This document shows positions 1 through 8,991 of a DNA stretch of 64,000 nt, piece by piece. A program made the translations under genes and the position numbers. Origin of the DNA: JADLGH01 sp964586675. GTDB taxonomy: Bacteria > Desulfobacterota_D > UBA1144 > Nemesobacterales > UBA2774. How positions within the stretch are numbered: position 1 is the stretch's first letter; each line of letters opens with the position of its first letter. The stretch covers positions 1 to 64,000 of the forward strand of contig CAZPHQ010000001.1 in NCBI GenBank assembly GCA_964586675.1. Direction: 5' to 3'. The notes under the pieces were generated by a model that was not told where the DNA came from, did no database searches, and worked only from the letters and a program-made list of their open reading frames with translations.

Positions 1-1
1 A

Positions 2-757
2 TCGAAAGACCCCGGCGGCCCCGAGATAAGCGTTGTCATCCCGCTCTACAACCGTGAAAAGTATATTGGACAGACAATAGAGAGCTTGCTGGAAAACGAG
101 TGGAAGAGATACGAGATCATAGTTGTAGACAACGGCTCGACTGACTGCAGCTTCGAGGCCGCGTCGAGGTATATCGGCACAGGACACGTAACGGTTCTCC
201 GGAGCGAAGTTTCCGGGAATACGGCCGGCGCGCTGAATACAGGGATAAGGCACGCAAGGGGAAAGTACATTTGTCAGCTCGACTCGGACGACCTTTACAC
301 CCCCGACGCGCTTTCCATAATGTATTACTATATGGAATCCAATCCCGGATTCGCCCTCGGTGTTTCCTATTACGACTGCATGGGGCCCGACGGCGATGTG
401 CTCGAAGAATACGGTATAGTGAAGCACGAGGAGTACGACAGGAACAATATTCTGAGAACGGACGGAGTCGGGGCGGCACGCATATGGAGACGGAGCGTGC
501 TCGAGGAGATGAACGGTTTCGACGAAGTCGAGCTGGGAAGCTACGCCGAGGATTACGACCTCGTCTTGAGAGTAACCGAAAAATACGACATTTTACGCAT
601 ACCTTATGTTCTTTATCATTACAGGATTAACCACAAGGAAATCGGCGAAGAGGCCGATTATATATTGAGGCACGAAAAGAAAACCCGTGCGAGGAAGTCC
701 GCGATCCTCCGGAGGCGGATGATAAACGCAGGCCGGAAAGGAGAAGCGGCGGCATAA
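2..757 (+). CDS. Glycosyltransferase family 2 (5' end outside window)
   Basis: The frame is open from the left edge, so the start codon lies outside; 251 residues are visible. It reads as a GT-A fold transferase: the N-terminal strand SVVIPLYNREKYI, the nucleotide-binding DNGSTD, the metal-binding QLDSDD near residue 97 and the YAEDYDL acid motif in the C-terminal half. GT2 enzymes move a sugar from a nucleotide donor to a glycan or lipid acceptor at the cytoplasmic membrane. The stop overlaps the next start by one base (ATAATG), so the two genes are translationally coupled. The acceptor cannot be told from the sequence. Confidence 0.9.
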   Translation, partial: SKDPGGPEISVVIPLYNREKYIGQTIESLLENEWKRYEIIVVDNGSTDCSFEAASRYIGTGHVTVLRSEVSGNTAGALNTGIRHARGKYICQLDSDDLYTPDALSIMYYYMESNPGFALGVSYYDCMGPDGDVLEEYGIVKHEEYDRNNILRTDGVGAARIWRRSVLEEMNGFDEVELGSYAEDYDLVLRVTEKYDILRIPYVLYHYRINHKEIGEEADYILRHEKKTRARKSAILRRRMINAGRKGEAAA

Positions 758-1929
758 TGATAATACATCGTCCGGAAATAACCTCCGCAGGAGGGACGGT
801 CAGGGTATCCGCCAGGGTGGAATTCGAGACACCCGTCCCCGACATGCCGGAGAGTCTCTGGTTCGAGTTCCCCAAAGAATACGAAGACCTGGTTACAGAC
901 AGGGCCGACGCCTTCCTTTCCACGATGCTGCTCGTGGCCATGCGGCACGGCGAGAGTATTATAAAGGTGAGAGGAGAAGTCTCCCCGCGTTTTCTTATCG
1001 GGATAAACGAATATCAAACGGCTTTCGGCATATGGCCTATCTGGAGGTTCAAACCGATTCCTATAGAGTGTGAATCCCTGGTCCCCGCGGGCGCCGAGAA
1101 CGGCCGGGATATCGTGATGTCGGCGTTCTCCGGCGGGGTGGATTCCTTTTTCACCTTAAAGTCTTACTTGCCGGGAAACGGGCTTCCGAAATCCGTACAG
1201 ATATCGCACCTTCTCTTCGTACACGGCTTCGACATAAAGCTGGAATACCCTGAATCCTTTCCGCTTCTGAGAGACGCCTATTCGGCTATGTGCGACAGGC
1301 TCGGGATAAAACTGGTAAGCTGCCGAACGAACTGCCAGCATTTCGGAACGCGGCGGAACTGGGGTCTTTACCACGGATCAGCCCTGGTCGGGGCCGCGCA
1401 CGCAGTGGGACGACGGACCGCCCTGTTCCACGTTCCCTCGTCTCACAGCTTTCCAAATCTCATGCCGTGGGGCTCCGATCCCGGGATCGACTACCTCCTT
1501 TCGACGGAAGGGACACAGGTGATGCACCACGGAAGCGGCTTCACCAGGATAGAAAAAACGGAGGCGATAGCCCATTGGGAAGAAATCTGGGACAAGCTGA
1601 GGGTCTGCATACCGGACGACGGCACCGTCAACTGTTCCAAATGCGAGAAATGCCTCCGCACGATGATGACCCTCGACATGCTCGGGGTCCTGGAACGCTA
1701 CTCCACATTTCAGGGTTCTCCGGCAGGCAGCCTCGTACGAAAATGCAGATACTGGAACAGGAGCGATTTTTCATTCGCACACGAAATTATGCTCTACGCC
1801 TGGCGAAAGAAGAGATGGGATATCCTTGCCAATCTCTCGTACGCATACGTCAGAAGCCGAATACTCCAGGTGCTCAGGTTTACGAGAATAAAACTTACTG
1901 ACGCAATAAAAAGAGCTCAACCCGGCTAG
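757..1929 (+). CDS. PP-loop superfamily ATPase (QueC/asparagine-synthase-like)
   Basis: A 390-residue protein with the pyrophosphatase loop SGGVDS near residues 125-130 and a probable zinc knuckle at Cys293, Cys296 and Cys299 (NCSKCEKCLRTM), as in QueC-like proteins. PP-loop enzymes adenylate a carboxyl or carbonyl group and then transfer nitrogen or sulfur. The N-terminal 120 residues match no family I recognise. It is coupled to an upstream glycosyltransferase and lacks the rest of a queuosine pathway, so a role in modifying a glycan or its precursor is more likely than tRNA modification; that is inference. Confidence 0.75.
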   Translation: MIIHRPEITSAGGTVRVSARVEFETPVPDMPESLWFEFPKEYEDLVTDRADAFLSTMLLVAMRHGESIIKVRGEVSPRFLIGINEYQTAFGIWPIWRFKPIPIECESLVPAGAENGRDIVMSAFSGGVDSFFTLKSYLPGNGLPKSVQISHLLFVHGFDIKLEYPESFPLLRDAYSAMCDRLGIKLVSCRTNCQHFGTRRNWGLYHGSALVGAAHAVGRRTALFHVPSSHSFPNLMPWGSDPGIDYLLSTEGTQVMHHGSGFTRIEKTEAIAHWEEIWDKLRVCIPDDGTVNCSKCEKCLRTMMTLDMLGVLERYSTFQGSPAGSLVRKCRYWNRSDFSFAHEIMLYAWRKKRWDILANLSYAYVRSRILQVLRFTRIKLTDAIKRAQPG

Positions 1930-2062
1930 CCCGCTTTATCGCGCCGACGATTCGGCGGCCCTGTAAGAAATCCCCTTTCGGCTATATTATTTCAGGTATG
2001 CTTGGTCCATGCGCCCGGCCCGGACGGGCGCGGCGATTATAGAGCTAAAGGGAGAAAACACG

Positions 2063-2713
2063 ATGCATAAATTAAGGGCTGCGAACAACTATATATACAT
2101 AACCGTTTTACTCGCATTTTTAGTTTCGGTAGACGTTGCATTCGGGCAGGATGCGAACAAATGCGCCTCGGCCGTAAAGACCGTGAAGATGGAATCGACT
2201 CAGGCGACAGCCTCCTTTTTCGCAAACGAAGGCAACAAGCCCGGATCGATAAGGTACGAATCGGCAGCGATTCTCGAGAAGGCGGACAGCGGCCTCGCTT
2301 CCGCCGAAAAGCCGGCCGGCCTCTGCCCGGCAGGGTGCACGCTCCCCGACAAGCCCGTCATCGTATTCCGCGCGATCCCGCAGAAATTCCTGACGGATTA
2401 TTCGGGCTCCGCCCAGTGCCAGAAGCTCCTCGAGCAAACCGAAAAGACTCCTTTCGAATACAATAAGGATTTCGGCTCCATGTCCGAAGTGGAAAACTGG
2501 TTCTCCGATTTTTCGAGGGGAAAAGGTACGGACGGGCAGGATATGTACAACAAGTGCAGCGGCCAGTGCAGCCCGCAGTACGAGTTTTTCATAACGGATA
2601 CGAACGGCAAGCTCGCGCTCGACGCCGACGTCGTTTGCGGTCATGCCAGGGACAAAAACAACAATATGTACGACATTTCCTACAGCTATAAATGGCGTTG
2701 TCAGGGCCAGTAA
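2063..2713 (+). CDS. Secreted protein of unknown function
   Basis: Starting at the ATG at 2063, which follows a purine-rich AAAGGGAGA, gives 216 residues with a signal peptide (basic KLRAANN, hydrophobic YIYITVLLAFLVSVDVAFG, cleavage after AFG-Q). A longer in-frame start at 2009 would bury this signal. The mature part has about nine cysteines, including CPAGC and CSGQC, suggesting disulfides in the periplasm or outside the cell. I recognise no family. It stands alone between the glycan genes and tRNA-Thr. Confidence 0.65.
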   Translation: MHKLRAANNYIYITVLLAFLVSVDVAFGQDANKCASAVKTVKMESTQATASFFANEGNKPGSIRYESAAILEKADSGLASAEKPAGLCPAGCTLPDKPVIVFRAIPQKFLTDYSGSAQCQKLLEQTEKTPFEYNKDFGSMSEVENWFSDFSRGKGTDGQDMYNKCSGQCSPQYEFFITDTNGKLALDADVVCGHARDKNNNMYDISYSYKWRCQGQ

Positions 2714-2776
2714 GTTAATTCGCCCCGGACTTTGAAAAATCCGCAGGTTCGTATATTATACTTTCCCTCCAATGAA

Positions 2777-2848
2777 GCCGACGTAGCTCAGTGGTAGAGC
2801 AGCTCACTCGTAATGAGCAGGTCGGAGGTTCAAATCCTCTCGTCGGCT
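2777..2848 (+). tRNA. tRNA-Thr (anticodon CGT)
   Basis: The sequence folds as a cloverleaf: acceptor GCCGACG pairs with CGTCGGC, the D arm is GCTC/GAGC, the anticodon stem GCTCA/TGAGC encloses loop CTCGTAA with anticodon CGT, and the T arm is GGAGG/CCTCT around TTCAAAT. This reads ACG threonine codons. The 3' CCA is not fully encoded (CTCA follows). A run of six T follows shortly and may end transcription. Confidence 0.95.
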
Positions 2849-3309
2849 CAGTATTTTTTAAGTATATACGGCTTTCTCCAATTCATACTTTATCACGTCA
2901 TAGCATTTTATAGCATCATTTGGCACTATTTTCATAACATTTTTCATAACATCGTAGGCGCAGCCGGATGCCTCTCCATCAGCTCCGGCACACTCCGAAC
3001 GATGGGATTCCAAGCTCCTGCGCGAGACGCACCTCGTTATCAGCCCCTGTTCTTTCCCTCGGCCCGGCGAAAATTTTTGAAAAAATTTCCAATTTAATGT
3101 CGCATATTGTAGCATTGAAGCTGGGTTACCAAATACCTGTCCGGGATTCGTTTCAAGGGGTATGTGGCCATGGTTCTTCCTTTGTCAGACCTTTCCAGAA
3201 ACCCGTTCGACCCCAATGCGGGGTTCACGACTCCACAGTTATGCTTGCCATCTTCACCGTCTCGTCGCATTAGAAAACAACCTCGTCAAACAAATAAGGA
3301 GGACCGATC
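2849..3309. other. Gene-poor stretch after tRNA-Thr
   Basis: No convincing gene in about 460 bases. The first 110 bases are clearly more AT-rich than the surroundings and contain a short duplicated CATAACATTTTTCATAAC-like segment. Open frames here (2813-3273 and the reverse) show no domain or codon bias. The 3' side of a tRNA is a common integration site, but I see no integrase remnant or repeated tRNA end. The last bases hold the ribosome binding site AAGGAGG of the VOC gene. Confidence 0.5.
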
Positions 3310-3942
3310 ATGAATTTGAAACTGGAAGTTGTGGTGATACCCGTCTCTGACGCCTCACGTGCCAGGCGCTTCTACGAGAATCTCGGATTTCGGCTCGATA
3401 TCGACTTCGCCGCCGGCGAGAGCTACCGCGTGATACAGCTCACCCCTCCCGGTTCGGATGCGTCGATAATCTTCGGGAAGGGGATTACCTCCGCGAAGCC
3501 GGGCTCTATCGACCGTCTGCTCCTGACTGTATACGACATAGACGCGGCCCGCAGCGAGCTCATCTCCCGCGGCGCCGAGGTAAGCGAGGTGTTTCACGAT
3601 GCCGGCGGCGGCCTGGGCGGCGGCTGGTACATAGGCACCGAGGGGCGCGCTCCGGGTCCGGACCCGGAGGGCCGTTCTTACGGCTCGTATGCCTCGTTCA
3701 GCGATCCCGACGGCAACGTTTGGCTCCTGCAGGAAATCAGGGACAGGCTCCCCGGAAGGGTGGACGAGCCGCTCAAGGGCGATATAACCGGCATCCTGCT
3801 CGAGCTGCTGAAGAACGCGGCGGCCGCGCACGGCGTTCACGAGAAGGAGCTCGGGAAGCCCGATCCCGACTGGCCGCAGTGGTACGCCGCGCACATGGCT
3901 AAAACACTGGAAGCCGCCGGGTATCGCCTCACCAAGGCTTAA
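3310..3942 (+). CDS. VOC (glyoxalase/bleomycin-resistance fold) family protein
   Basis: 210 residues with a clear AAGGAGG eight bases before the ATG. Residues 1-140 form a vicinal-oxygen-chelate domain: VVVIPVSDASRARRFYENLGF at the start and FSDPDGNVWLLQEI at the end. The C-terminal 60 residues (LLELLKNAAAAHG...DWPQWYAAHM) are an extension found in one subgroup of these proteins. VOC proteins bind a metal for isomerase, lyase or dioxygenase chemistry or sequester a ligand; the substrate is unknown. No partner gene is adjacent. Confidence 0.85.
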   Translation: MNLKLEVVVIPVSDASRARRFYENLGFRLDIDFAAGESYRVIQLTPPGSDASIIFGKGITSAKPGSIDRLLLTVYDIDAARSELISRGAEVSEVFHDAGGGLGGGWYIGTEGRAPGPDPEGRSYGSYASFSDPDGNVWLLQEIRDRLPGRVDEPLKGDITGILLELLKNAAAAHGVHEKELGKPDPDWPQWYAAHMAKTLEAAGYRLTKA

Positions 3943-4025
3943 GCCTGATGAACCGGAGGCCCAGGTATAAGATAACAGTGCGGCCTCGGTTGGATTAAGC
4001 TAACATAAGGGGAAGAAGTGTCTGT

Positions 4026-4550
4026 ATGAGACGGATTGCTTTCTTTCTGATCGCAGTTGTAGCATTGGCCGGCCCGGCCGTCTATATGTCTCCCGTATCC
4101 GGGCAGACCGATGACGATGCCGTCCCGATTTTCGGAATTAAAATCCCGCCCGGATACCGCGACTGGAGGCTGATCTCCGTTGCCCACGAAGAAGGGAACC
4201 TCAACGACCTCCGCGCGATCCTTGGTAACGATGAAGCGATCGAGGCCTACCGTGAAGGAAAGCTTCCATTCCCCGACGGCACGATCATAGCCCGGATTGC
4301 CTGGGACTATGTCCCTTCGGAGGAAAACAACAAAGTCTTCGGCCGTGTGCAGTCTTTCGTGGCCGGCCACCCCAAAAACGGGGTGCAGTTCATGGTTAAG
4401 GACTCGAAAAAGTACGCCTCGACTGGCGGCTGGGGATATGCTCAGTTCAACGACGGCAAGCCCGCCGACGAGGCCGTGCACAAGACCTGCTTTCCCTGCC
4501 ACCAGGCCACCCAGGCCCGCGACTTTGTTTTCACACATTACTCGCCCTGA
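4026..4550 (+). CDS. Cytochrome P460 family protein
   Basis: 174 residues with an N-terminal signal (FFLIAVVALAGPAVYM) and one heme-c site CFPCH at residues 155-159. The core (GYRDWRLISVAHEE, LPFPDGTIIARIAWDY, GWGYAQFNDGKPA) is the P460 domain, in which a c-type heme may be cross-linked to a side chain and detoxifies hydroxylamine or nitric oxide in the periplasm. Whether the cross-linking lysine is present cannot be settled from sequence alone. Not in an obvious operon; the downstream gene is convergent. Confidence 0.9.
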   Translation: MRRIAFFLIAVVALAGPAVYMSPVSGQTDDDAVPIFGIKIPPGYRDWRLISVAHEEGNLNDLRAILGNDEAIEAYREGKLPFPDGTIIARIAWDYVPSEENNKVFGRVQSFVAGHPKNGVQFMVKDSKKYASTGGWGYAQFNDGKPADEAVHKTCFPCHQATQARDFVFTHYSP

Positions 4551-4623
4551 GCAGACTGTCGGGTTACCTATTACGCATGCCAAATCCTGGGATACGATAA
4601 TGACTCTTCCCGTACTTGGACAG

Positions 4624-4983
4624 CTAAGGGAAATAATAGGGAGTACTGTCGCTTATGGACTTTTTCTCGCCGGTTTTCCAATCGATAACATTGTATGTAC
4701 CCGAATCATTAGGAAACTGGAGATAGCGCACGCCGTCTTTGTAAAGAATCTCCTTCACGCTCCCAATCTCGGCCAGTACTTTGATTGCATTTATCTTGGC
4801 GGTGTTAGCCGTCCAATCGATTTTCAATGTTTTAGTAAAGACCCCGGTCAGCTCCGCTTTGCAAACACGTCCGTACTGCGTATTGAGAATATAAACAACG
4901 TTCTCCGCATCCCCCGCCTCAGCCGAATCTACGGCAAAGAAATAAACAAAAACAAAAGGTGCTAGCACAAGTATTCTTCTCAT
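4624..4983 (-). CDS. Small secreted protein of unknown function
   Basis: 119 residues. The N terminus RRILVLAPFVFVYFFAVDSAEAG is a good signal peptide with an AEA cleavage site. The mature part of about 95 residues (LTGVFTKTLKIDWTANTAKINAIKVL...) has no family I know and a single cysteine. It faces the cytochrome P460 gene tail to tail, 73 bases apart. A purine-rich GGGGAT precedes the start. Confidence 0.6.
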   Translation of the reverse strand: MRRILVLAPFVFVYFFAVDSAEAGDAENVVYILNTQYGRVCKAELTGVFTKTLKIDWTANTAKINAIKVLAEIGSVKEILYKDGVRYLQFPNDSGTYNVIDWKTGEKKSISDSTPYYFP

Positions 4984-5048
4984 ATCCCCTCCGACTTCAC
5001 CAGATTAGCATTTAATTATATAATTCGCAACTGTTTGCCGTACCTGGT

Positions 5049-5073
5049 GGCCCGGTGGATTATGCACCGGGCC
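5049..5073. terminator. Strong perfect hairpin between minus-strand genes
   Basis: GGCCCGGTG pairs perfectly with CACCGGGCC around a 7-base loop. It lies just past the stop of the M23 lipoprotein gene and could end that transcript, but no T run follows on the minus strand. Its core resembles another hairpin at 18372-18393, so it may instead be a dispersed palindromic repeat. Confidence 0.45.
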
Positions 5074-5116
5074 GGAGTGGACTCGAAACGGTCCGTAATA
5101 ATTACCTGAGCCTGAT

Positions 5117-6367
5117 TTATTCCGGGAAGTTCACAATGCTGAGGTCGAGGAACATGTCGTTCGTATGTATGCCCGGGTTCGGCACAGGGACGATCTCGAG
5201 CGGAACCCCGTTTATCTCGGCGTTGTCGAATGCCGCTGTCGATGCGCCTCTCGCAACGAGCTCGTACCCGTCCGTAACATACGGCAGCCCGTTCGATCCG
5301 AGCGTCTCCGGCCCCGCCAGTATGTGGAAATGGAGATGAGGCGCGGACGTATTGCCCGAATTGCCGAGTAGTCCGATAACCTGGCCGCGCGTTACGAAGT
5401 CCCCCTCCTCGACCGTGATGCTGCCCTTGATCATGTGGGCGTAGAAGGCGAAGTTCCCGCCGCCGACGTCTATCACGACATAATTGCCGTCGGCCTCTTC
5501 GATCGGAAGCCCCGGAGGGAGCTGACCCGGGATCTGGTCTTCGTATTTGTCCACTGCCGCAACGACGCGACCGCTCGCCACGGCGATGACTTCTTCTCCG
5601 TAAGAGAAGTAGTTTTCAACGTCGAGCGGATCGCCGACGTAAATGAGATCGTCTTCGTTAAGCTTCTCCCAGTCTATAGCAAAGCGCTGGGCGACGGTGA
5701 ACTTGCCGTTTATCGGGAGCGCCGCGCGTACGTGCCTCTGGGCAATGCAGCATCCGTCGGCGGCTACCCACCTGCCTCCCTTGAGCGGCGGGCCGATGAC
5801 CACGGCCTCCTGCGTGCTTATAGCAGTATCGGCGTATATTAGTACGATTTCGGAAAGGTCCGTAGGCAGGCTGAGGAACGAAAGAAACCCTTCAGGTATG
5901 CCGCCGGGGACAGTAATGGCAAAGCGATGGATGATCGCAGCCGGGATTTGTTCCTTGGAATCCACGGAGAATGTTATGAAGAAGATGGATGTTTCGCCGC
6001 CGCCGAGGTCCGCGGACAAATCGCCCCCGGGGATTATCCGGTTTTTTCCGGCGACGGTATCCCCCGAGAACGACGCGAGTACGCGGGACTGATTATTCTT
6101 GTCCAGGGTTTCGAGCGAATTTATACGCCAGGTCAGGGGAGTCGTGTTCGTAAGCTGGAGCTCGTATACAAGGTGATATCTGCCGTCCGACCCGAGCACG
6201 GGATGAGGCTCCGTCAGAAAGGATACTATGATCGGAGTGAACTGGTTCGAGCCGGACTCGACCGGCTCCCCGCCCTGTCCATTCGTGCTGTCGCAGCTCG
6301 TCAGATGAAACGCGCCTGTCGATATCAGCGCCGCGAATATTATGAATAGTAAGTAGCCTCTCTTCAT
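5117..6367 (-). CDS. M23 family metallopeptidase lipoprotein
   Basis: 416 residues. The signal ends in lipobox LTSC at Cys25, so it should be membrane-anchored. Residues about 40-200 are an uncharacterised beta-rich region. The C-terminal half carries a LytM/M23 fold: QRFAIDW supplies the first zinc-site Asp, GDFVTRGQVIGLLGNSG is the conserved core, and APHLHFHI holds the HxH ligands. M23 enzymes cut peptidoglycan cross-links or act as amidase activators. The start has a good AAGGAGGA site. A 21-bp duplicated sequence lies directly upstream. Confidence 0.85.
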   Translation of the reverse strand: MKRGYLLFIIFAALISTGAFHLTSCDSTNGQGGEPVESGSNQFTPIIVSFLTEPHPVLGSDGRYHLVYELQLTNTTPLTWRINSLETLDKNNQSRVLASFSGDTVAGKNRIIPGGDLSADLGGGETSIFFITFSVDSKEQIPAAIIHRFAITVPGGIPEGFLSFLSLPTDLSEIVLIYADTAISTQEAVVIGPPLKGGRWVAADGCCIAQRHVRAALPINGKFTVAQRFAIDWEKLNEDDLIYVGDPLDVENYFSYGEEVIAVASGRVVAAVDKYEDQIPGQLPPGLPIEEADGNYVVIDVGGGNFAFYAHMIKGSITVEEGDFVTRGQVIGLLGNSGNTSAPHLHFHILAGPETLGSNGLPYVTDGYELVARGASTAAFDNAEINGVPLEIVPVPNPGIHTNDMFLDLSIVNFPE

Positions 6368-6386
6368 TATCCTTCCTCCTTTTTCG

Positions 6387-6432
6387 TATCTTCGTTATAA
6401 GAATTATTTCATATCTTCGTTATAAGAATTAT
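6387..6432. repeat. Two-copy 21-bp direct repeat in the M23 leader
   Basis: TATCTTCGTTATAAGAATTA plus one T occurs at 6387-6407 and again at 6412-6432, spaced 25 bp. Read on the minus strand it contains TATAAC-like elements upstream of the M23 gene (start 6367). It may be a duplicated promoter or tandem operator. Confidence 0.8.
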
Positions 6433-6625
6433 ACAGTAACGCGGGGAAAAATCCGGCATGGCGAATTATCTTTCCGCAAGGCGCGTCGAAGAAAAGAAGC
6501 GATTTTCACAGCCGGAACCGGCTACCTCCATTGATTATTTTTTCGGATCGGCCGCGCTCTTAACCCGGGGCTTTTGATTGGGTATTATTTAATGACCAAA
6601 CAATAAAAAGTATTGGGGGCAGAGC

Positions 6626-7756
6626 ATGGCTAAGATCACCTTTGCGCTTGAGTTCTCACTCGGCATAGGGAGGCGGGCATGCAGCCCGGCGATACTTGTT
6701 CTGGCTCTTCTCGCTCTCTCGTGCGGCAGCGGAGGAGGAGGCGGAGAAGTCAACGCCCCGTCCGGCGAGCCGCGCGAGGTAATAGTCGACGCGGCCGGAA
6801 ACGGCGATTATAGCGGCATCCAGCAGGCCGTGAGAGAGGCCGTCCCCGGAACCATCATAACAGTCAGGGCCGGGACGTACAACGAGAATATAGTCTTCAG
6901 TAACAACGGAACGGCAGAGCTGCCCATAACCCTCAGGAACTACCCCGGCGAGACGCCTGTTATCATTCCCGGCACGGGATTGGCCAAAAGGGTCGAGCTC
7001 AACGCCGAATACATTGTAGTCGAGGGATTCGAGATACTGGGCGGCTACGACGGCGTCAAGGTTTACAAAAGCAACAACATCGTCAGGAACAATTACGTTC
7101 ATAACAACAAGTTCACCGGCATCCTGGTAGCAGTGACGACGGCCGAGATTTCAAACGTCGTCATAGAGAACAACGTCGTGGAATCGAACGGCTTCGAACC
7201 GGATACCGGCGACCCCTTCCCCGGGCTCAGCCTGAAAAACGTTCACGGGATCTACATAAGCGATTTCGCGTGCCTGGGCACGAACAACATCACTATCAGG
7301 AACAACACCGTTCTCGGCCACGGTGGAAGGGCCATACAATGGAACGGCGAGAACTGCGGCACAAAAATGCGCGGCACAGTGGTCGAAGGCAATCTCATAG
7401 AAAATAACTCCTGGGGGCTCGCCCTCTTTTACAACGTCGAAGGGGCCGTCATAACCGACAACGTCTTTAATTCCAACTCGCGGCCCGAAACCAACGACAC
7501 CTTCTGGACCTTCTTCGGAATATGGGGAAGCGAGAACAACGTCATCAGCGATAACGAGTTCAATTCCTCGCTGCCCGACATGTCCGCATTGATAGTCGTC
7601 GACGAGCCGTCTACTCATAACAATGTCGATGAGAACACGTGGCGGCTCACCGGGAACGGCTGGATATGGGAAGGTGAAGAGCGGACAGACTGGACCAGCT
7701 ACCCTCTGATCACCGGCTGGGACCTAAACGGCGACATATGCCCAGACTGTGACTGA
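6626..7756 (+). CDS. Right-handed parallel beta-helix lipoprotein (pectate-lyase-like)
   Basis: 376 residues; the signal ends in LALSC (lipobox Cys near 35) followed by a glycine-rich linker. Residues about 55-110 match the start of DUF1565/NosD-type beta helices (VDAAGNGDYSGIQQAV, GTIITVRAGTYNENI), followed by repeated N-rich rungs such as NNIVRNNYVHNN, ISNVVIENNVV and NNITIRNNTVLG. This fold occurs in polysaccharide lyases, hydrolases and epimerases. Catalytic residues cannot be assigned. Its place beside glycosyltransferases suggests a surface-glycan substrate; that is inference. Confidence 0.85.
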   Translation: MAKITFALEFSLGIGRRACSPAILVLALLALSCGSGGGGGEVNAPSGEPREVIVDAAGNGDYSGIQQAVREAVPGTIITVRAGTYNENIVFSNNGTAELPITLRNYPGETPVIIPGTGLAKRVELNAEYIVVEGFEILGGYDGVKVYKSNNIVRNNYVHNNKFTGILVAVTTAEISNVVIENNVVESNGFEPDTGDPFPGLSLKNVHGIYISDFACLGTNNITIRNNTVLGHGGRAIQWNGENCGTKMRGTVVEGNLIENNSWGLALFYNVEGAVITDNVFNSNSRPETNDTFWTFFGIWGSENNVISDNEFNSSLPDMSALIVVDEPSTHNNVDENTWRLTGNGWIWEGEERTDWTSYPLITGWDLNGDICPDCD

Positions 7757-7905
7757 CGCGGTAACGCACAGCATTCCATCCGGCTTCGCACAGTTTTAAT
7801 CGGATCACTCTTTCACGCACATCACGCACCGCGGACACTAAGCAGGTCTTTGCACGTGCTGGTTAACAACCGCATAAAAATAAATTATTATAGAACCACT
7901 TTCTC

Positions 7906-8991
7906 ATGACCGTGCGAATAAATCTTGGTCTTATAGGCTGCGGGCGGATAGCCCGGCTGGTCCATCTGCCCTGCATCGAGAAGCTGAAGGGCGTAAAGCT
8001 GACTGCCGTTTCGGATACCGACGCCGCGAGCGCGGGCGCGGCCGCGGCCGGAGTTCCCGGGGCGAAGGTTTACACGGATTACCGGGAGCTTCTTCATGAC
8101 GGCGACGTCGACGCCGTTCTCATATGTCTCCCGACTTTTCTTCACGCCGCGGCGGCCGCGGAAGCTTTCAGGAGCGGGAAGCACGTATACCTCGAAAAAC
8201 CGCTTGCGCAGAATACAGGGGAGGCCGCCCCGGTCATCGAGGCCTGGCGAAAAAGCGGCAAAGCCGGGATGGCGGGCCTTAACCTTCGCTTGAGCCCTAT
8301 ATATGCTTCGCTCAAGAGCAAAATCGATGCGGACATGGCGGGCGGGATAAACTCGGTCAGAACCGTTTTCACCGCGTCCTCAGGGTCCCTTCCCGACTGG
8401 AAGCGAAGCCGCGCGGCGGGGGGCGGCGTCCTCCTCGATCTCGGCTCGCACCACGCGGATTTAATAAGGTATATATTCGGTGCTGAAATCGCCGAGGTGC
8501 GGGCTGGTATAGAATCGAAGGAGTCGGAGCACGACAACGCTTTTCTCGAAATGAGGACGGATAACGGAATATACGTGCACTCTTTTTTCTCCCTCAATTC
8601 CATCGACGAAGACAAGATAGAGGTCTACGGAACTCGCGGCAAGCTGACAGCAGACAGATATAACTCCTTCGGCGCAGTATTCACCCCGGCCGGCGGCAAC
8701 AGGGGAATCGCGGGGAAATTGACCGATTATCTCTCGACAATTCCAGGGAGCCCGGTGCTCAGGGACAGGCTTCTCGGCACGGGAAGAGAGCCCTCGTTCG
8801 AGCTTGCGCTCGGGCAATTCGCCGCGGCGGTTTCCGGCGGCTTAAACCCGAGTCCCGACCTTGCCGACGCCTTCTCATCTCTCGAGGTTATCGAGGCGGC
8901 CGAGGAATCGGCGGCGACAGGAAGAACGGTTTCGCTCGGGCAGGGCCACGGGGCACGGCGGGGAGGGATAAATGCCCGAAAGAAAAGCTGA
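7906..8991 (+). CDS. Gfo/Idh/MocA family NAD(P)-dependent oxidoreductase
   Basis: 361 residues. The N-terminal Rossmann motif is GLIGCGRIARLVHLP and the conserved EKPLAQ supplies the active-site lysine. The C-terminal domain has GGGVLLDLGSHHADLIRYIFG with the usual HH pair. These enzymes oxidise or reduce sugar hydroxyls, often while making nucleotide sugars or in glycoside breakdown. The last 20 bases overlap the next glycosyltransferase, so they form an operon and a sugar-precursor role is likely. Upstream is AT-rich (TAAAAATAAATTATTATAG), a plausible promoter. Confidence 0.9.
   Translation: MTVRINLGLIGCGRIARLVHLPCIEKLKGVKLTAVSDTDAASAGAAAAGVPGAKVYTDYRELLHDGDVDAVLICLPTFLHAAAAAEAFRSGKHVYLEKPLAQNTGEAAPVIEAWRKSGKAGMAGLNLRLSPIYASLKSKIDADMAGGINSVRTVFTASSGSLPDWKRSRAAGGGVLLDLGSHHADLIRYIFGAEIAEVRAGIESKESEHDNAFLEMRTDNGIYVHSFFSLNSIDEDKIEVYGTRGKLTADRYNSFGAVFTPAGGNRGIAGKLTDYLSTIPGSPVLRDRLLGTGREPSFELALGQFAAAVSGGLNPSPDLADAFSSLEVIEAAEESAATGRTVSLGQGHGARRGGINARKKS

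Noticed and set aside
2921..2945. TGGCACTATTTTCAT as a sigma-54 promoter
   Set aside because: The -12 GC is missing and no gene follows at the right distance.
2813..3273. Several open frames after tRNA-Thr as candidate genes or integrase remnants
   Set aside because: They start inside the tRNA or run through AT-rich sequence, show no domain, and no attachment-site duplication of the tRNA end is present.
5435..6349. Plus-strand frames opposite the M23 lipoprotein
   Set aside because: They are shadows of the M23 gene, with no domain and no start signal.
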